64,000 nucleotides of DNA from Aquibacillus koreensis (GCF_025154055.1 NZ_JAOALK010000062.1:1-64000), one strand, 5' to 3'; shown: positions 1 through 9,490, counted from the stretch's first letter. Made by a program: numbers and translations. Notes: generated by a model from the sequence alone, not told the origin.

Positions 1-245
1 TTAAGAGTGCGAACTACATCAGTCGGAGAAACGGTCGGTTTTGTAGAGATGAATAAATGAATATGATCTGGCATGATTTCCATTTCCTTTATTTCATATC
101 CGTATCGTTCACTGATAATCCGAAGGATTCCCCTTAATTCTAATTCTATTTTTTCGTTAAGTACGTTAAATCGAAATTTTGGACACCAAATGATGTGATA
201 TTGGATAAGAAACTTACAATGATTTAATCTATTATACTCACTCAT
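1..245 (-). CDS. tnpA: IS200/IS605 family transposase TnpA, N-terminal part (runs off the window)
   Basis: This is the first ~81 codons of a Y1 HUH single-strand transposase; the rest lies beyond the window edge. Translation gives an N-terminus with LIQYHIIWCPKFR, typical of IS200/IS605 TnpA, and the metal-binding HUH motif as PDHIHLFIS near residue 66. The family cuts and pastes single-stranded DNA using a later tyrosine, which is not visible here. I chose the second of two adjacent ATGs (245) because AGGTGAA then lies at normal spacing; 248 is also possible. The palindromic end upstream (351-432) fits an IS200/IS605 left end. Whether the full gene is intact cannot be told. Confidence 0.85.
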   Translation of the reverse strand, partial: MSEYNRLNHCKFLIQYHIIWCPKFRFNVLNEKIELELRGILRIISERYGYEIKEMEIMPDHIHLFISTKPTVSPTDVVRTL

Positions 246-440
246 CATTTCACCTAATTTTTGTATCTTATTTTCTTTTCTACTTACAAACATTTTACCA
301 CATAGGAATGTATGTTCTCAATCTATATTTTTGTTCACCAAACAAAAAATCGCTCAAGTAGAGCAGTCTAAGAACTGCCCCTTGAGCGAAGCCCTTACAT
401 CCACGGGGCAATCCCGCGTGGTTTTACGGGCTATTTCTAT
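1..440 (-). mobile_element. IS200/IS605-type insertion sequence, left part with subterminal hairpins
   Basis: Upstream of the tnpA start are two strong hairpins. One pairs CGCTCAAG (351-358) with CTTGAGCG (381-388). The other is an imperfect stem from AGCCC at 390 to GGGCT at 432. Elements of this family have no terminal inverted repeats and instead use subterminal hairpins that TnpA binds, so this looks like the left end. The exact boundary and cleavage site are not determined. The element lies directly downstream of rnc, where B. subtilis has smc. Confidence 0.7.
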
Positions 441-559
441 AACAATTCCCCACTTCAAGAAAATTCATCTGATAATAAACTATACTTATCCCACAAATAT
501 ATTTTAACATAAAATTCCAAAAAATATTATTGATATTAAGAAGAAAACTAATGCCAATT

Positions 560-600
560 AAATAAAAATAAGCAGCCTATCTTTTTAATAGACTGCTTTA
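560..600 (-). terminator. Terminator after rnc
   Basis: An imperfect stem pairs AAGCAG (570-575) with CTGCTT (593-598), extended inward with one or two weak pairs. It is followed in the minus direction by a U-rich tract (560-569). It lies just after the rnc stop and would end transcription before the insertion sequence. Confidence 0.7.
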
Positions 601-606
601 CTTCAT

Positions 607-1287
607 TTATTTTCTTTCATCCAAAGCCTTTTTGGCAGCTCGTTGCTCCGCTTCCTTTTTCGTTCTACCAATCCCGACACCAGCAATTTCTGAGTTAATC
701 AGAACCTGAGCTACAAACTCTCGATTGTGTGCAGGACCTTTTTCTTCAACGATTGTATATTCTACAATACTCTTTTTATCACGTTGAACAAATTCTTGCA
801 ATTGACTTTTGTAATCCATCGCATGCGAAAAAGCACCTTTACTGATCTTAGGATAAACATACTTTTCAAGAAAGTGGATAACTTCATCGTAACCTTGATC
901 AAGATAAAGTGCACCAATGAATGATTCAAAAACATCTGCTAATAACGCAGGTCTATTTCTTCCACCAGTCATCTCTTCACCTTTACCTAGTAAAATGTAG
1001 TTACTAAAGTTTATATCGTTGGCAAAATTAACTAATGATGGTTCACACACGATGGAAGCTCTAAATTTTGTTAGCTCTCCCTCGGCCATATCTGGAAATT
1101 CACGATATAAATATTGAGATACACCAAGTTCTAATACTGCATCCCCAAGAAACTCCAATCGCTCGTTATCAGAAAAATCTTTTTTTCGATGCTCATTCAC
1201 ATAGGATGAATGGGTGAATGCTTGTTTTAATAAATCTTCATTTTGAAATTGAATGCTCAAATGTTGTTGTAACTGTTTAAAGCTCAT
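607..1287 (-). CDS. rnc: Ribonuclease III
   Basis: Endonuclease that cuts double-stranded RNA, maturing rRNA and degrading structured or antisense-paired transcripts. The N-terminal catalytic domain carries the family signature [11 protein letters not shown] near residues 41-51, with the second acidic cluster around [16 protein letters not shown]. The last ~70 residues form the double-stranded RNA-binding domain (SQLQEFVQR through [15 protein letters not shown]). I chose the ATG at 1287 because AGGTGG lies 8 bases upstream; a GTG at 1299 would have no good ribosome site. The protein is 226 aa, slightly shorter than the B. subtilis enzyme (249 aa). It is last in the acpP side of the cluster. 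In B. subtilis it is followed by smc; here a terminator and an IS follow. Confidence 0.95.
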   Translation of the reverse strand: MSFKQLQQHLSIQFQNEDLLKQAFTHSSYVNEHRKKDFSDNERLEFLGDAVLELGVSQYLYREFPDMAEGELTKFRASIVCEPSLVNFANDINFSNYILLGKGEEMTGGRNRPALLADVFESFIGALYLDQGYDEVIHFLEKYVYPKISKGAFSHAMDYKSQLQEFVQRDKKSIVEYTIVEEKGPAHNREFVAQVLINSEIAGVGIGRTKKEAEQRAAKKALDERK

Positions 1288-1334
1288 CTGTCTCGCCACC
1301 TAACTCTTCGGTAAATCACCGGCAATTATATAAG

Positions 1335-1361
1335 GGAAGCCTCGCTAAATGCGAGACTTCC
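1335..1361 (-). terminator. Hairpin between acpP and rnc, weak terminator or RNA stabiliser
   Basis: GGAAG-CTCGC (from 1335) pairs with GCGAG-CTTCC (to 1361) around a 5-base loop, with one mismatch. The tract that follows in the minus direction is CTTATATAATT, which is poor in U. It may only partly stop transcription, letting acpP be expressed more than rnc and stabilising the acpP 3' end. That role is inferred. Confidence 0.5.
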
Positions 1362-1403
1362 TTCATAAAAATGCTAAATGATAGAATGAATAATGGAAAT
1401 ATA

Positions 1404-1637
1404 TTAAGATTTGCTGTCTATGTAATTCACAGCATCACCAACTGTTCCAATTTTTTCAGCATCCTCATCAGCAATCTCCATGTCAAACTCATCTTCAAGT
1501 TCCATAACAAGCTCAACTACGTCAAGTGAGTCTGCTTCTAAGTCATCTTTAAAAGAAGCTTCCATTGTTACTTTAGACTCTTCTACGTCTAAACGATCAA
1601 CAACAATCTTCTTTACACGCTCAAAAGTTTCTGCCAT
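1404..1637 (-). CDS. acpP: Acyl carrier protein
   Basis: Small acidic cytosolic carrier that holds growing acyl chains on a phosphopantetheine arm during fatty acid and phospholipid synthesis. The 77-residue protein has the DSL attachment motif with Ser37 ([11 protein letters not shown]). The start at 1637 is preceded by a near-perfect AAAGGAGGTG ribosome site; an upstream in-frame extension to 1703 runs through repeat sequence and lacks a better site. It lies downstream of fabG but 190 bp away because a structured repeat fills the gap. Like B. subtilis acpA it belongs to the FapR-controlled cluster. Confidence 0.96.
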   Translation of the reverse strand: MAETFERVKKIVVDRLDVEESKVTMEASFKDDLEADSLDVVELVMELEDEFDMEIADEDAEKIGTVGDAVNYIDSKS

Positions 1638-1660
1638 CGCAAATTCACCTCCTTTCAAAT

Positions 1661-1814
1661 ATATAAAGCGTAGGCGACTGTACAGGTCCGACTGGATAAG
1701 CAAGATTCACGGAAAGGCAATGTTCTAATGCCTTGTAGTGGATATTGCTTATCTCAGCGAGGACCTAGGAGCCGTAGCTAGATTTCATATAAAGCATAGG
1801 CGACTGTTTAGGTC
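1661..1814. repeat. Structured repeat between fabG and acpP (imperfect palindrome plus 28-bp direct repeat)
   Basis: A 28-base segment (1661-1688, beginning ATATAAAGCGTAGGCGACTG) is repeated imperfectly at 1787-1814. Between them AGGTCC (1684-1689) can pair with GGACCT (1761-1766), GATAAGCAA (1695-1703) with TTGCTTATC (1745-1753), and GGCA with TGCC at the tip around 1716-1732. The whole is therefore a long interrupted hairpin. It would be transcribed as part of the fabG-acpP message. Extragenic repeats of this general kind are scattered in Bacillaceae genomes; I cannot assign it to a named family. Confidence 0.7.
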
Positions 1815-1828
1815 TCGCCTGCAAAGAT

Positions 1829-2569
1829 TTACATAATCATACCGCCATCCACATGAATAGTTTGACCAGTAATATAGTTGGCATCCTCAGAAGCTAAGAA
1901 TCGGACCACTTTCGCTACGTCTTCCCCTTTTCCAAGTTTAGCCAGAGGTATTAGTGCCATCATCGATTCGCGTTGCTCCTCCGTTAATTGGTCCGTCATA
2001 TCTGTTTCAATGAACCCGGGCGCAATTGCATTCACCAAAATATTTCTAGTTGCCAATTCTTTTGCGGTCGTTTTCGTAAGTCCAATCACACCAGCTTTTG
2101 CTGCCACATAGTTAGCTTGACCAGGATTACCACTTACACCGACAACAGAAGCGATATTAATAATTCTTCCGCTTCTTTGCTTCATCATTTGTCTTGTTAC
2201 ACCTTTTGTACAAAGGAAAACGCCTTTTAAGTTTGTTTGGATCACTTCATCAAACTCTTCTACTTTCATTCTCATAAGCAAATTATCACGCGTAATCCCA
2301 GCATTATTAACCAAAATATCTAGGCTTCCAAATTCAGTTACTACTGCTTTAACCATGTCTTTCACTTCAGATTCATCTGCAACGTTCGCTTTAATTTTCA
2401 TTGCCGCTGAACCTAGACGCTGAATCTCTTCAACAACTTGCTGCGCTTTTGCTTCACTTCCTGCATAATTTACTGCAACTTTTGCACCTTGCCTCGCTAA
2501 CTCTAATGCAATCGCCTTTCCAATACCTCGTGAAGCGCCAGTAACTAGTGCCACTTTTCCTTGTAACAT
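1829..2569 (-). CDS. fabG: 3-oxoacyl-[acyl-carrier-protein] reductase
   Basis: NADPH-dependent reductase that converts 3-oxoacyl-ACP to 3-hydroxyacyl-ACP in the fatty acid elongation cycle. The 246-aa sequence is a classical short-chain dehydrogenase. It has the cofactor motif TGASRGIG at residues 10-17, NNAG at 88-91, and the catalytic Ser141, Tyr154 and Lys158 (YVAAK). Its start overlaps the fabD stop by one base, so the two are translationally linked. Regulation is expected through the FapR operator upstream of fapR. Length and motifs are standard. Confidence 0.96.
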   Translation of the reverse strand: MLQGKVALVTGASRGIGKAIALELARQGAKVAVNYAGSEAKAQQVVEEIQRLGSAAMKIKANVADESEVKDMVKAVVTEFGSLDILVNNAGITRDNLLMRMKVEEFDEVIQTNLKGVFLCTKGVTRQMMKQRSGRIINIASVVGVSGNPGQANYVAAKAGVIGLTKTTAKELATRNILVNAIAPGFIETDMTDQLTEEQRESMMALIPLAKLGKGEDVAKVVRFLASEDANYITGQTIHVDGGMIM

Positions 2570-3513
2570 TAGGATTCCTCCTTATACCAGTCGATAAACA
2601 GTTGTAGTGATTCAGGATCTTGAATCGTAAAAGTTTTCGTTCTTCTGTTTACTTTCTTTACTAATCCTGTAAGCACTTTTCCATTCCCTACTTCTACAAT
2701 CGCATCAAGTTCATCTTGTAATAAATGCTCAATTGTTTCCTCAAAACGAACTGGTGAATACAACTGCTGTATTAGTAAGTCTTTTATTTCATCGTAGCTT
2801 TTCACTTGATTCGCTGTCACATTTGCATAAACAGGAATATTTGCATCTACTAAATTCACTTGCTCCAAAGCTTCTGCAAATTGTTCAGCAGCAGCCTTCA
2901 TCAATCTTGAATGAAATGGCCCGCTAACATTTAAAAGGATAACTCTTTTTGCTCCTGCTTCTTTCAAAGATTCTGAAATGGTCTCTATACCATTTTTTGT
3001 ACCAGAAATTACAATTTGACCAGGACAATTTAGGTTAGCAATATCCACAACTTCATCTAAAAGATTTACAGAATGAATGACTTTTTCGATCTCATCTCTT
3101 GAAAGTCCTAACACTGCAGCCATTGCCCCTTGACCTTTTGGATAAGCTTTCTCCATTAATCTTCCTCTTGTTTGCACTAAAGGAAGCGCTTCTTCTAGAG
3201 ATATAGCCCCTGAAGCAACCAATGCACTATATTCACCTAAACTATGTCCCGCTGTAACAACTGGATAAATACCTTCATCATTTAAGGCTTGATTTATTAC
3301 AGCACTAGTTAACAATAATGCCGGTTGTGCATTTTCTGTATTAGTTAGTTCCTCGACAGGACCCTCAAACATTAAAGTCGTTAGTGTAGTATCAAGCAGT
3401 TCATCTGCCTGTTCGAATGATCTTCTTGCACTTTCATAGTTTTCATACATACCTTTCCCCATACCAACTTCTTGCGAGCCTTGACCCGGGAAAATAAAGG
3501 CTACTCTTTTCAT
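2569..3513 (-). CDS. fabD: Malonyl-CoA:ACP transacylase
   Basis: Transfers malonyl groups from malonyl-CoA to acyl carrier protein, supplying two-carbon extender units for fatty acid synthesis. The 314-aa protein shows PGQGSQ at residues 9-14, the nucleophile Ser91 in GHSLGEYSA, and the catalytic His201 in GPFHSRLM. It lies between plsX (1 bp apart) and fabG (1 bp overlap) in the fapR-plsX-fabD-fabG-acpP order known from B. subtilis. Nothing is unusual in the sequence. Confidence 0.96.
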   Translation of the reverse strand: MKRVAFIFPGQGSQEVGMGKGMYENYESARRSFEQADELLDTTLTTLMFEGPVEELTNTENAQPALLLTSAVINQALNDEGIYPVVTAGHSLGEYSALVASGAISLEEALPLVQTRGRLMEKAYPKGQGAMAAVLGLSRDEIEKVIHSVNLLDEVVDIANLNCPGQIVISGTKNGIETISESLKEAGAKRVILLNVSGPFHSRLMKAAAEQFAEALEQVNLVDANIPVYANVTANQVKSYDEIKDLLIQQLYSPVRFEETIEHLLQDELDAIVEVGNGKVLTGLVKKVNRRTKTFTIQDPESLQLFIDWYKEES

Positions 3514-3514
3514 T

Positions 3515-4519
3515 CTATTCCTCCTCTTTTATTAATTGGAGAGAATCAACTGTGTTTTCAATTGTCTCTGTCACATTGTTTTCTACCATATGACAAGCTT
3601 GTTTAATGGCACTAAAAATAGCGCGAGCATTAGATGAACCATGTGCTTTTATTACAGGTGATGCAAGACCAAATAATCCAGCACCGCCATACTCTGAATA
3701 ATCCAGTTGATTTTTCAAACCTCTTAAATCATTTTTAACTAGTCCAGCGGCTAGTTTCGTTTTTAAGCTAGACATGAATGTTTGCTTAATCATAGAAAAC
3801 ATGGTCAGGGCCGTACCTTCAATTGTCTTTAAAGCAACATTGCCAGTGAATCCATCCGTAACAACAACATCTGCAACCCCATTGAGTAAATCACGAGCTT
3901 CGACATTACCTACAAAATGAATCGGTGCATCTTTTAATAAATCAAAGGCTTTCTTCGTTAAGTCATTGCCTTTACCGTCTTCTGTACCTACATTTAATAG
4001 CCCTACCCGAGGTCTGGTAACCCCTCTAACCTTTTCCGTGTAGATGGATCCCATAATCGCATATTGCAATAGATGCTGTGGTTTCGCATCTACATTAGCT
4101 CCTACATCAAGTAGCAAGAATCCAGTTCCATCTTGGGTAGGCAATGTTGGACTCAGAGCAGGTCGATCAATGCCTTTCATTCTACCTACAATAAACAATC
4201 CAGCACTCATTAAGGCTCCTGTGTTCCCAGCAGAGATACAAGCATCTGCACGCTTTTCTTTTACTTCATTTGCCATTAACACTAAAGAGGCATTTTTTTT
4301 GCGCCTGACAGCTCGAACAGGCTCGTCCTCTCCAGTGATCATCTCTGTAGTATGGATCACTTCAATGTTAGACGTGTTTGTTAAATATTTAGAAATTTGA
4401 TTTTCATCACCAATTAGTGTTATTTGTAAATCTTTTATGTTATCCACTGCCTCCATTGCACCTAATACTACTTCTTTTGGTGCATGGTCTCCGCCCATTG
4501 CATCAATCGCGATCCTCAT
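3515..4519 (-). CDS. plsX: Phosphate acyltransferase
   Basis: Makes acyl-phosphate from acyl-ACP, the acyl donor used by PlsY in the first step of phosphatidic acid synthesis. The N-terminus [18 protein letters not shown] and the later SAGNTGALM and [13 protein letters not shown] blocks are diagnostic of PlsX. The 334-aa length is normal. The start overlaps the 3' end of fapR by 17 bases, so PlsX translation is probably coupled to FapR. It is a peripheral membrane enzyme and is part of the FapR regulon in Bacillus. Confidence 0.96.
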   Translation of the reverse strand: MRIAIDAMGGDHAPKEVVLGAMEAVDNIKDLQITLIGDENQISKYLTNTSNIEVIHTTEMITGEDEPVRAVRRKKNASLVLMANEVKEKRADACISAGNTGALMSAGLFIVGRMKGIDRPALSPTLPTQDGTGFLLLDVGANVDAKPQHLLQYAIMGSIYTEKVRGVTRPRVGLLNVGTEDGKGNDLTKKAFDLLKDAPIHFVGNVEARDLLNGVADVVVTDGFTGNVALKTIEGTALTMFSMIKQTFMSSLKTKLAAGLVKNDLRGLKNQLDYSEYGGAGLFGLASPVIKAHGSSNARAIFSAIKQACHMVENNVTETIENTVDSLQLIKEEE

Positions 4520-5096
4520 CCGTCACAACTCCTTTTTGTTGATTTGAACGAAACATTTGGAACATACCTGAGAAGACTTTTTCGTTTTCAACGTAACTAT
4601 CAACCTTTACAGATGTTCTTCCTTTTTCATCTGCGCCTTCTACTTTTGCTTTAGCAACTACTCGTTCTCCTTCTTTTACTTGTCGAGTAAACTTAATCTC
4701 AGCACCTGCAGTTAATGCTAATTCATCGTTAATGACTGCAACCGCTAAAGAGTTTGCTTGGGCAAAAAGATGATGACCTCGGGCTATATTATTTCTTGAA
4801 AATACATGTTCATGATTAATATCGAGAATAGAGATAGCGCGCCTGTCTAATTCCAAATCAATCACTTCACCTATAACTTCATCTATATGTAATGCTTTCA
4901 CCGTTTCATTCCATTGAGAAGTAGCCACTGACTTAATTCGTTCCCTTAACTCAGGAATGGAAAGTTCCATTCGATCTAATCGAATCGTCTGGATACTAAC
5001 TTCAAATTTCTTTGCTAGTTCTTCATCCGTAATAAAAGGCATTTCTTCAATTGTGGTTTTAAGTAACTCTTGTCGATTCTTTTTATTTCTTTTCAT
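4503..5096 (-). CDS. fapR: Transcription factor FapR, malonyl-CoA-responsive repressor of lipid synthesis
   Basis: Repressor of fatty acid and phospholipid synthesis genes, released from DNA by malonyl-CoA. The 197-aa protein has an N-terminal DeoR-like helix-turn-helix at about residues 17-52 ([20 protein letters not shown]) joined to a hot-dog thioesterase-like ligand domain (about 75-190). It is first in the operon with plsX, fabD, fabG and acpP. An operator matching the known FapR site lies in its own promoter at 5162-5178, so autoregulation is expected. Confidence 0.96.
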   Translation of the reverse strand: MKRNKKNRQELLKTTIEEMPFITDEELAKKFEVSIQTIRLDRMELSIPELRERIKSVATSQWNETVKALHIDEVIGEVIDLELDRRAISILDINHEHVFSRNNIARGHHLFAQANSLAVAVINDELALTAGAEIKFTRQVKEGERVVAKAKVEGADEKGRTSVKVDSYVENEKVFSGMFQMFRSNQQKGVVTDEDRD

Positions 5097-5159
5097 TTAT
5101 CACACCGTCCATCTATGCCTTTATCTTTTATGGATATATTCACATAGTTCATTCCATTA

Positions 5160-5211
5160 ATTTAAGACTAGGTACTAATAGTAATATATAATACCAATAG
5201 AGAATATGCAA
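5160..5211 (-). promoter_or_regulatory. fapR operon promoter with FapR operator
   Basis: On the minus strand a TTGCAT -35 (5206-5211) and TATATT -10 (5183-5188) are separated by exactly 17 bases. The operator TTAGTACCTAGTCTTAA (5162-5178) begins about 4 bases after the -10, covering the expected start point. It is an imperfect inverted repeat and closely resembles the B. subtilis fapR operator. Placement over the start site fits repression when malonyl-CoA is low. Confidence 0.88.
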
Positions 5212-5218
5212 GCAGATA

Positions 5219-7255
5219 CTAATCTAATGTTTCTCCATGAAAGACTACTTCACTTTCTAGTAGTTGATATAACTTGGCATATAGAGGATCTATTTCCAAA
5301 ATTCCTTGAGAAATTATTTTTTGCGCATCACTCCGGGCTGTTTCTAATGCACGATAATCATGTACGACGTCTGCCACTTTAAATTCTGGTAATCCACTTT
5401 GCTTACTTCCAAAGAAATCACCAGGCCCTCTTAGTTGTAAATCCTGCTCTGACAATTCAAATCCATTTGTCGTCTCTGTCATAATTCTCATTCTTTCTTT
5501 TCCTACATCACCCTTTGGATCGGCCAACAAAATACAGTAACTTTGGCTAGACCCACGTCCAACTCGTCCCCTAAGTTGATGCAACTGTGATAATCCAAAT
5601 CTTTCAGCATCATAAATTACCATAACCGTCGCATTTGGAACATTTACTCCCACTTCTACAACAGTAGTTGATACTAATACTTGTACTTCATTTTTAGCAA
5701 ACTGTTGCATCACTGCTTCTTTTTCATCGGCATGTAACCTTCCATGCATAAGACCTACTTTAATAGTTGGTTCATAAGTAGCTTGCAATTGATGATATAA
5801 ATCAACTGCATTTTGAATATCTAATTTATCAGATTCCTCAATCAACGGACATATGACATAAGCTTGATGACCTTGATTCACTTCTTTTTCGATAAAATCA
5901 AGGACGCGATCGAGCATGGATTCTTTCGCCCAATATGTTTTTACTTCTTTTCGTCCTTTAGGCATTTCATTAATGATTGAAACGTCCATATCTCCAAAAG
6001 TTGTGATAGCAAGCGTTCTCGGGATTGGTGTTGCTGTCATAAATAAAACATCAGGATTGATACCTTTATCTCGTAAGGTTTTTCTTTGCTTTACACCAAA
6101 ACGGTGTTGCTCATCCACAATTACTGTACCCAAATTCGGAAATACAACTTCATCCTGAATTAAAGCATGTGTACCTATAATAATATCTGCTTCACGCTTC
6201 TTTATTTTTTCCAGTACTTCTTTCCTCTTCTTCCCCTTAATCGATCCAGTTAATAAAACCACTTGTGCAACTTCATCAAATAGCTCTAGTAAAGAAGAAT
6301 AGTGTTGCTCTGCTAAGATTTCGGTAGGCACCATTAATGCACCTTGTTTACCGGCTGTTACAGAGGCAAATAAACTTATCGCAGCAACTGCTGTTTTCCC
6401 TGAACCTACATCGCCTTGTAATAAACGATTCATGCGATTAGGTGACTGCATGTCTCGCAAAATTTCACTCAGTGATTGTTTCTGAGCATTTGTGAGTTGA
6501 AATGGTAATGTTGAAATAAAATATTCCACTTTATTCTTATCATAATTTTGTGTATTTCCTTTTGTAGCCTCTCGATTTCGTTTTCTTAGTAATTGCATTT
6601 TCAACTGAAATAGCAAAAATTCTTCATAGATAAACCTTCGTTTGGCATGTTTTAATGTTTGGAAATTGGTAGGATAATGCATTTGTTTTAATGCCTCAGC
6701 TCTTAGAGGCAATTTGTAAGCTTGCAAATATGTATCAGGAAGAATTTCTTCTACTTGATCCCCGTATTGTTGGATCGCTTGGGCAATAACCTTTTTAAGT
6801 TGTCTATTCGTAACAGTACCCTTTAGCGGATAAATTGGTTGAATAGGGTCCTGCGTCTTGGCGTTTCCTTTTTTATAATTACTGATCGTTATTTGTAGAC
6901 GGTGTTGATCCCATTTCCCTGTCAACGTGACTACGTCACCATCTTGCATTTGTTTTTTTGCAAATGCCCGATTAAACATTACACCTTTCACAATAGTATG
7001 TTCAACTTGACAATTAACAACTAACCTTGATTTTTTTCTTCCATAAAAAGTAAGGGAAGGTTCTCCAATTACCTTCCCTTCAATCGTTACTTTTTCACCA
7101 TTTGCCAGTTCGCTTAAAGGCTTGGTTTCGTAATTATCATAACGAAACGGTAAATAAAACAACAAATCATATATCGTGCTAATTCCCATTTCTACAAGGG
7201 ATTCATACAACTTGTCACCAATTCCTTTAACATTTATCACGGACTCATTTAACAA
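5219..7255 (-). CDS. recG: ATP-dependent DNA helicase RecG
   Basis: Branch-migrating helicase that remodels stalled replication forks and Holliday junctions. The 678-aa protein has the N-terminal wedge/OB domain (about 50-145), Walker A GDVGSGKT at 281-288, the DEQH box at 381-384, and the C-terminal helicase motifs TTVVEVGVNVPNA and QLRGRVGRG. Length is normal for the family. It sits between sdaAA (6 bp away) and the fapR promoter, as in B. subtilis. Its last codons lie next to the fapR -35, so read-through into the fap operon is possible. Confidence 0.96.
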   Translation of the reverse strand: MLNESVINVKGIGDKLYESLVEMGISTIYDLLFYLPFRYDNYETKPLSELANGEKVTIEGKVIGEPSLTFYGRKKSRLVVNCQVEHTIVKGVMFNRAFAKKQMQDGDVVTLTGKWDQHRLQITISNYKKGNAKTQDPIQPIYPLKGTVTNRQLKKVIAQAIQQYGDQVEEILPDTYLQAYKLPLRAEALKQMHYPTNFQTLKHAKRRFIYEEFLLFQLKMQLLRKRNREATKGNTQNYDKNKVEYFISTLPFQLTNAQKQSLSEILRDMQSPNRMNRLLQGDVGSGKTAVAAISLFASVTAGKQGALMVPTEILAEQHYSSLLELFDEVAQVVLLTGSIKGKKRKEVLEKIKKREADIIIGTHALIQDEVVFPNLGTVIVDEQHRFGVKQRKTLRDKGINPDVLFMTATPIPRTLAITTFGDMDVSIINEMPKGRKEVKTYWAKESMLDRVLDFIEKEVNQGHQAYVICPLIEESDKLDIQNAVDLYHQLQATYEPTIKVGLMHGRLHADEKEAVMQQFAKNEVQVLVSTTVVEVGVNVPNATVMVIYDAERFGLSQLHQLRGRVGRGSSQSYCILLADPKGDVGKERMRIMTETTNGFELSEQDLQLRGPGDFFGSKQSGLPEFKVADVVHDYRALETARSDAQKIISQGILEIDPLYAKLYQLLESEVVFHGETLD

Positions 7256-7261
7256 TGTGTA

Positions 7262-8146
7262 TCACTCTTTCTCATCTTGGCTTCCATAGATTTTCCTAGC
7301 CAATGCTTGACCAGTAGGAGTAGCCGCTAATCCTCCTTCTGCTGTTTCTCTTAAAGCAGTTGGCATAGAACGACCAATACGGTACATCGCACCAATTACC
7401 TCATCACAAGGAATTTTACTTTTTATGCCTGCCAAAGCCATATCTGCTGATACAATTGCATTAGAAGCTCCCGCAGCATTTCTTTTTACACAAGGAACTT
7501 CTACTAAGCCTGCAACAGGATCACAAACAAGGCCAAGCATATTTTTTAAAGTAATAGCAAATGCCTCTGCACTTTGTTCTGGTGTACCTCCTGCCATTTC
7601 AACTACAGCAGCAGAAGCCATCGCTGCTGCAGATCCCACTTCCGCTTGGCAACCGCCTGCCGCTCCAGAAATAAAAGCATTATTGGCAACCACAAAACCA
7701 AACGCACCTGATGTGAATAGGAATCGAATCATTTGCTCTCTAGTTGGATTTAATCGTTCTTTCACAGCGAATAATGCACCAGGTACACACCCCGCACTTC
7801 CCGCTGTTGGTGTCGCACATATGGTTCCCATTGCAGCATTAACTTCATTTGTCGCAACTGCTTTACTTACAGCATCTAATAGTAATGTTCCCGATAACGT
7901 TTCATTTTCTTGCATATATTTCTGCAGTAGTACAGCGTCTCCACCTGTAAGACCCGAGTGTGACTTTACACCTTTGAGACCGTCTTCAATTGCTTTTTCC
8001 ATGACCTGTAGATTTTTTTCCATACGGTCAACGATTTCTTCTCTCGATTTATCATGAACTTCCATCTCTTGTCTAATCATTACTTCCGAAATAGATAACT
8101 TCTCTTCTTTTGTGATTTCCAATAATTCAGCTACATTACGGAACAA
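7262..8146 (-). CDS. sdaAA: L-serine dehydratase, alpha subunit (iron-sulfur)
   Basis: Catalytic subunit of the two-subunit iron-sulfur serine dehydratase that converts L-serine to pyruvate and ammonia. The 294-aa sequence has the conserved cysteine-rich blocks expected to hold a 4Fe-4S cluster: GTICATPTAGSAGCVPG, GGCQAEVGSAAAMA, and CDPVAGLVEVPC. It is preceded 46 bp upstream by sdaAB, giving the sdaAB-sdaAA order of B. subtilis, and is followed 6 bp later by recG. No odd features were seen. Confidence 0.95.
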   Translation of the reverse strand: MFRNVAELLEITKEEKLSISEVMIRQEMEVHDKSREEIVDRMEKNLQVMEKAIEDGLKGVKSHSGLTGGDAVLLQKYMQENETLSGTLLLDAVSKAVATNEVNAAMGTICATPTAGSAGCVPGALFAVKERLNPTREQMIRFLFTSGAFGFVVANNAFISGAAGGCQAEVGSAAAMASAAVVEMAGGTPEQSAEAFAITLKNMLGLVCDPVAGLVEVPCVKRNAAGASNAIVSADMALAGIKSKIPCDEVIGAMYRIGRSMPTALRETAEGGLAATPTGQALARKIYGSQDEKE

Positions 8147-8192
8147 ATTGTCCCCTCCTTATGTCTGACAAAGTTGTGTGTATCACTAACGA

Positions 8193-8855
8193 TTACTCTA
8201 CAATTTTAGCAATTTGAAGGATATGATCTGCCCTTTTCAACTCTTCTTCAACATGCTCGTCTATATTTTGATCAATTTCAATGATCATGATAGCTTCTTT
8301 CCCAACATCTTTACGGGATACTTCCATCCGTCCAATGTTCACTTCATGTTTCGCTAATATTTGCGTAATGGAAGCAATTGCGCCAAATCTGTCATTATGC
8401 ATTACTAATATAGCTGGGTGGTTTCCTGATAGATGAAGTTCAAATCCATTCAACTCCGTAATTTCTACCTTTCCTCCACCAATCGATATACCTACTAACT
8501 CCATATTACCCTCTTTGTCCCCTATTTTAACACGTGCTGTATTTGGATGTTCTGTAGAAGCTTCATCTTCATGAAACCTAACTTTAATCCCTTTTTCTTT
8601 CGCTGTTATTAGGGAATTTTGGATTCTAGTATCATCTGTATCGTAATCTAGAATCCCTCCAATTATTGCAACATCCGTTCCATGCCCTCTATACGTTTTA
8701 GCAAAGGAACCATACAGATAGATTTCGACCCATTCAGGTTGCCTGCCAAATAGAGTTCTAGCTGCTCTCCCAATTCTTGCCGCACCTGCTGTGTGAGAAC
8801 TAGAAGGGCCAATCATAACCGGACCAATAATATCAAAAACAGATTTATACTTCAT
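8193..8855 (-). CDS. sdaAB: L-serine dehydratase, beta subunit
   Basis: Regulatory/structural subunit of the iron-sulfur L-serine dehydratase. The N-terminal domain contains GPSSSHTAGAARIGR, a hallmark of the family, and the C-terminal ~75 residues (from about VMHNDRFGAIASITQIL) form an ACT domain likely to sense serine. Length is 220 aa as in B. subtilis. It is first of the sdaAB-sdaAA-recG group, with mobile-element copy 1 starting 130 bp upstream. No promoter could be assigned with confidence in that gap. Confidence 0.95.
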   Translation of the reverse strand: MKYKSVFDIIGPVMIGPSSSHTAGAARIGRAARTLFGRQPEWVEIYLYGSFAKTYRGHGTDVAIIGGILDYDTDDTRIQNSLITAKEKGIKVRFHEDEASTEHPNTARVKIGDKEGNMELVGISIGGGKVEITELNGFELHLSGNHPAILVMHNDRFGAIASITQILAKHEVNIGRMEVSRKDVGKEAIMIIEIDQNIDEHVEEELKRADHILQIAKIVE

Positions 8856-8985
8856 TCGTAATCACCTCGTTGTTACCTTTAATTATAACGATTAACCCTG
8901 TAAAAAAGAAGTGTTATCCCTTATTTCTAAACTATTAGAAAGTTACAAAAAAACGCACAACTTAATCAAAATTACGGATAATATA

Positions 8986-9490
8986 TAAACTCTGTCGTAG
9001 GGAATAAATCATTGAGATTACCAATATAACGCCGTTCCGGCAGAATACTTCGCTTTCCGCGGGCACGGCCTCAGCCTCCTCGTGGAAGGGCGCCACTGCG
9101 GGGTCTTCACCTCGCGCTGTTCCCGCAGGAGTCTTCGTATTCTGCCTCCACTGTTTTTTGCTTTCTACTCATTGATTTTTTTGAAAAAATGATACAAAAA
9201 TAATACATCTAGCAATTATATTTTAAAATGAACGCCATTACTAGGTTAATATGTATCATTATTTTGAAGCTGTTAGTAGCGGATCGAGTGAAATTGGCGA
9301 CACTCCTGCGGGAACAGCGCGAGCCGAAGATCCACTCAGAAGCGAACTTCCTTCTGAGTTAGCTGAGGCCGTGCCCGCAAGAGGAATCTGCACTTAGAAA
9401 AATCCGGGTTCTGGGATTTTTCGTGATTCCTCCTCGGAAAGGGAGCCAATTTCACTCGAGGAGCGGGTGGGTTAGTTACGACAGAGTTTA
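8986..9490. mobile_element. MITE-like element, copy 1 (core type A, complete with both arms)
   Basis: A 505-bp non-coding element bounded by perfect 14-base terminal inverted repeats: TAAACTCTGTCGTA at 8986-8999 and its complement at 9477-9490. Inside are two arms that are largely reverse complements of each other, about 9038-9147 and 9286-9457. GGGCACGGCCTCAGC in the first arm matches GCTGAGGCCGTGCCC in the second. The second arm is itself a hairpin (GAGTGAAATTGGC with GCCAATTTCACTC). No transposase is encoded. It fills the sdaAB-fakA gap. No target duplication was recognised. The MITE label is inferred from the ends, size, lack of genes and copy number. Confidence 0.75.

Noticed and set aside
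1638-1703. N-terminal extension of acpP
   Set aside because: It is translated repeat sequence; AAAGGAGGTG lies directly before the internal ATG, and 77 aa is the family length.
7425-8057. 210-codon plus-strand frame opposite sdaAA, and a similar 193-codon frame at 43067-43648 opposite pyrP
   Set aside because: Both are shadows caused by codon bias of the real genes; compositions are Ala/Ile/Ser-rich without domain motifs.
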